64,000 nucleotides of DNA from Nocardioides gansuensis. Its GTDB lineage: Bacteria > Actinomycetota > Actinomycetes > Propionibacteriales > Nocardioidaceae. Under the pieces are notes generated by a model. That model saw only the letters and a program-made list of their open reading frames with translations, was not told where the DNA came from and did no database searches. The stretch is from NCBI RefSeq assembly GCF_003076135.1, contig NZ_QDGZ01000003.1:310001-374000 (forward strand). The letters are read 5' to 3'. Below are positions 62,492 through 64,000 of this stretch, in pieces (positions within the stretch are counted from its first letter, which is position 1; every line of letters starts with the position of its first letter). A program made the translations under genes and the position numbers.

Positions 62492-63445
62492 ATGACGCAG
62501 CAGCCGTTCTCGCGACCCGGTGCGATCGACCTGTCCGCCCTCAAGCGCACCGCCGCGCCGCCGCCGTCCGCGGCACCCGGCGGTGGCGGCGGGGGAGCAG
62601 CAGCGCCCGGCGGGTCGGCGTACTCCCTCCCCGTCGACGAGCAGGGCTTCCAGTCCGTGCTCGAGGCGTCGATGACCGCGCCCGTCGTCCTGGTCTTCCA
62701 CTCGCCATCGCGCTCGCCCGAGAGCTCCCAGCTGGCCCAGGACGTCTCCACGGTGGCGGAGGAGTACGACGGGCGGTTCCTGGCCGCCACGGTCGACATC
62801 GACGCCAACCCGCAGATCGCTGCGGCGATGCAGATCCCGCAGGTGCCACTGATGCTGGTGCTGCTGGACGGGCGCCCGGTCACGCAGCCGATCCCCGGTG
62901 CTCCGCCGATCGAGGACATCCGCGCGCTGTTCAACCAGCTCGCCCAGCAGCTCACCGCGCAGGGCATCACCACCCGCCACCAGCCGCGCGGACCCGTGCC
63001 CACGCTCGGTGCCGAGGGTGAGGAGCCCGAGGTCGACCCCCGCTACGCCGCCGCGCAGGACGCGCTCGGTGAGGGGGACATCGACAAGGCAGTGGCCGAG
63101 TACCAGAAGCTCGTCGACACCAACCCGGCCGATGCAGAGGCCGTGGCCGGCCTGGCGATGGCGAAGGTGCTCCAGCGCACGCAGGGCGTGGACCTCAATG
63201 CCGCGCGCCAGGCCGCGGCGGACAACCCCGACGACGTCGACGCCCAGACGCTCGTGGCCGACCTAGACCTTCTCGGCGGCCACGTCGAGGACGCCTTCGG
63301 CCGGCTCATCCGGCTCGTCGCGCGCACGTCCGATGACGACCGGGCCAAGGCCCGCGACCACCTCCTCGGCCTCTTCGCGGCCGTGGGCAACGACGACCCG
63401 CGCGTCCTCGCGGGGCGGCGCGACCTGGCCTCCGCGCTGTTCTGA
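62492..63445 (+). CDS. Thioredoxin-fold TPR protein (CnoX-like) without active-site cysteines
   Basis: A 317-residue cytosolic protein. After a Pro/Gly/Ala linker (about 22-44) comes a thioredoxin fold (VLVFHSPSRSPESSQLA, about 48-160) in which the usual CxxC is SPSR at 71-74, so it cannot form the redox disulfide. The C-terminal half (about 180-315) has tetratricopeptide-like helices (AAAQDALGEGDIDKAVAEYQ in part). The plan fits CnoX/YbbN, a holdase that works with GroEL; redox activity is lost, as in E. coli YbbN, which has SxxC. It precedes an aldo-keto reductase gene by 4 bases. Confidence 0.85.
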   Translation: MTQQPFSRPGAIDLSALKRTAAPPPSAAPGGGGGGAAAPGGSAYSLPVDEQGFQSVLEASMTAPVVLVFHSPSRSPESSQLAQDVSTVAEEYDGRFLAATVDIDANPQIAAAMQIPQVPLMLVLLDGRPVTQPIPGAPPIEDIRALFNQLAQQLTAQGITTRHQPRGPVPTLGAEGEEPEVDPRYAAAQDALGEGDIDKAVAEYQKLVDTNPADAEAVAGLAMAKVLQRTQGVDLNAARQAAADNPDDVDAQTLVADLDLLGGHVEDAFGRLIRLVARTSDDDRAKARDHLLGLFAAVGNDDPRVLAGRRDLASALF

Positions 63446-63449
63446 CCCG

Positions 63450-64000
63450 ATGAGCGCGACCGTGCGGATCGGCGACCTGGCGGTCGCCCGGCTCGGGTTC
63501 GGCGCGATGCGGCTGACCGGTCGCCTCCCCTTCGGCGAGGGTCCCGACCGCGACACGGCGATCGCCGTCGTACGCCGCGCGGTCGAGGCCGGCTGCCAGC
63601 TGCTCGACACCGCGGACGCCTACTCGCTGGGCCTCAACGAGGAGCTGCTCGCGGAGGCGCTGCACCCGTTTCCCGACGGCGTCGTGGTGGCCACGAAGGT
63701 CGGGCACTGCCGCCCGGGTGACGGCGCGTGGGTGCCGCTCGGGCGCCCCGAGTACCTGAAGCAACAGGCCCACCTGTGCCTGATGCGGCTGCGGCTGGAC
63801 TCCCTGCCGCTGCTCCAGCTGCACCGGATCGACCCGCGCGTGCCGCTGGCCGACCAGGCCGGCGCGCTCAGGGAGCTCGTGGAGCAGGGGCTGGTGGAGC
63901 GGGTCGGGCTGTCGCAGGTCACCGTCGAGCAGCTCGAGGAGTTCCGGCAGGTCGTGCCGGTCGTCTCGGTGCAGAACCGCTACAACCTCTCCGACCGTGA
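63450..64000 (+). CDS. Aldo-keto reductase (N-terminal part)
   Basis: The first 183 codons of an aldo-keto reductase; the gene runs off the right edge. LGFGAMRLTG at the start, LDTADAYSLGLNEELL with the catalytic Asp/Tyr pair, ATKVG with the catalytic Lys and LLQLHRIDP are family motifs. The final visible piece SVQNRYNLSDR is the usual AKR motif leading to the NADPH site. It would reduce aldehydes or ketones with NADPH. The ATG at 63450 begins 4 bases after the thioredoxin-TPR stop. Confidence 0.88.
   Translation, partial: MSATVRIGDLAVARLGFGAMRLTGRLPFGEGPDRDTAIAVVRRAVEAGCQLLDTADAYSLGLNEELLAEALHPFPDGVVVATKVGHCRPGDGAWVPLGRPEYLKQQAHLCLMRLRLDSLPLLQLHRIDPRVPLADQAGALRELVEQGLVERVGLSQVTVEQLEEFRQVVPVVSVQNRYNLSDR

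Overview
The window is very GC-rich (about 70% or more by eye), with GTG starts, ATGA/GTGA/TGATG stop-start overlaps, and many genes that begin 6 to 8 bases after a TANNNT-type -10 box. Gene content is actinobacterial: a one-polypeptide 2-oxoglutarate decarboxylase/E1 of the Kgd type, EndoMS/NucS, Rho with a long Gln/Asn/Arg insert, a fused-length AtpH, LCP and DUF2550 proteins, and crotonyl-CoA carboxylase/reductase. A Nocardioides-like member of the Propionibacteriales is the best guess; this is inference from content, not a database match. It reads as ordinary chromosome. I see no phage, transposase, integrase or CRISPR array.

Layout. 1-3 kb: a FabR/DesT-like TetR repressor divergent from an acyl-CoA desaturase and its ferredoxin-type reductase, with two palindromic operators between them. 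3-7 kb: DUF6104 and kgd on the minus strand. 7-8.7 kb: a lipoprotein and an LCP ligase. 8.9-15.5 kb: tRNA-Arg(CCG), argS, lysA, hom, thrC, thrB (aspartate-family amino acids). 15.7-17.6 kb: rho. 17.6-20.5 kb: an overlapping cassette of a receiver-only response regulator, a membrane HEAT-repeat protein and a processive GT2 glycosyltransferase. 20.6-33.2 kb: rpmE, prfA, prmC, a Sua5/YrdC protein, a WecA-like transferase, then the full F1Fo ATP synthase operon and DUF2550. 33.2-42.4 kb: MFS transporter, sulfatase, cobalamin adenosyltransferase, STAS protein, ethylmalonyl-CoA mutase, a 4-Cys small basic protein under a putative iron box, a soluble histidine kinase, a D-amino-acid oxidase and nucS. 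42.5-45.5 kb: two 3-hydroxyacyl-CoA dehydrogenase genes with a nearly identical shared block. 45.5-56 kb: regulators (LAL/LuxR, WYL, CGNR), transporters, a hydrolase and a DivIVA/FilP-like coiled-coil protein. 56-60.5 kb: ccr, methylmalonyl/ethylmalonyl-CoA epimerase, acetyl-CoA acetyltransferase and MeaB. 60.6-64 kb: small membrane proteins, a YjbR-SnoaL fusion, GtrA, a thioredoxin-TPR protein and the start of an aldo-keto reductase.

How it fits together. The genes from about 36 to 60.5 kb supply much of an ethylmalonyl-CoA pathway for C2 assimilation: thiolase, hydroxybutyryl-CoA dehydrogenases, crotonyl-CoA carboxylase/reductase, epimerase and ethylmalonyl-CoA mutase, plus the B12 adenosyltransferase and the MeaB chaperone the mutase needs. 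They are interleaved with unrelated genes rather than forming one operon. The least explained parts are the receiver-HEAT-GT2 cassette, the small 4-Cys protein behind an IdeR/DtxR-like box, the duplicated dehydrogenases, and repeats that supply gene ends or -10 boxes. No gene-free stretch exceeds 300 bases; the longest (8653-8928) holds repeats and hairpins, and 15455-15714 is the rho leader.
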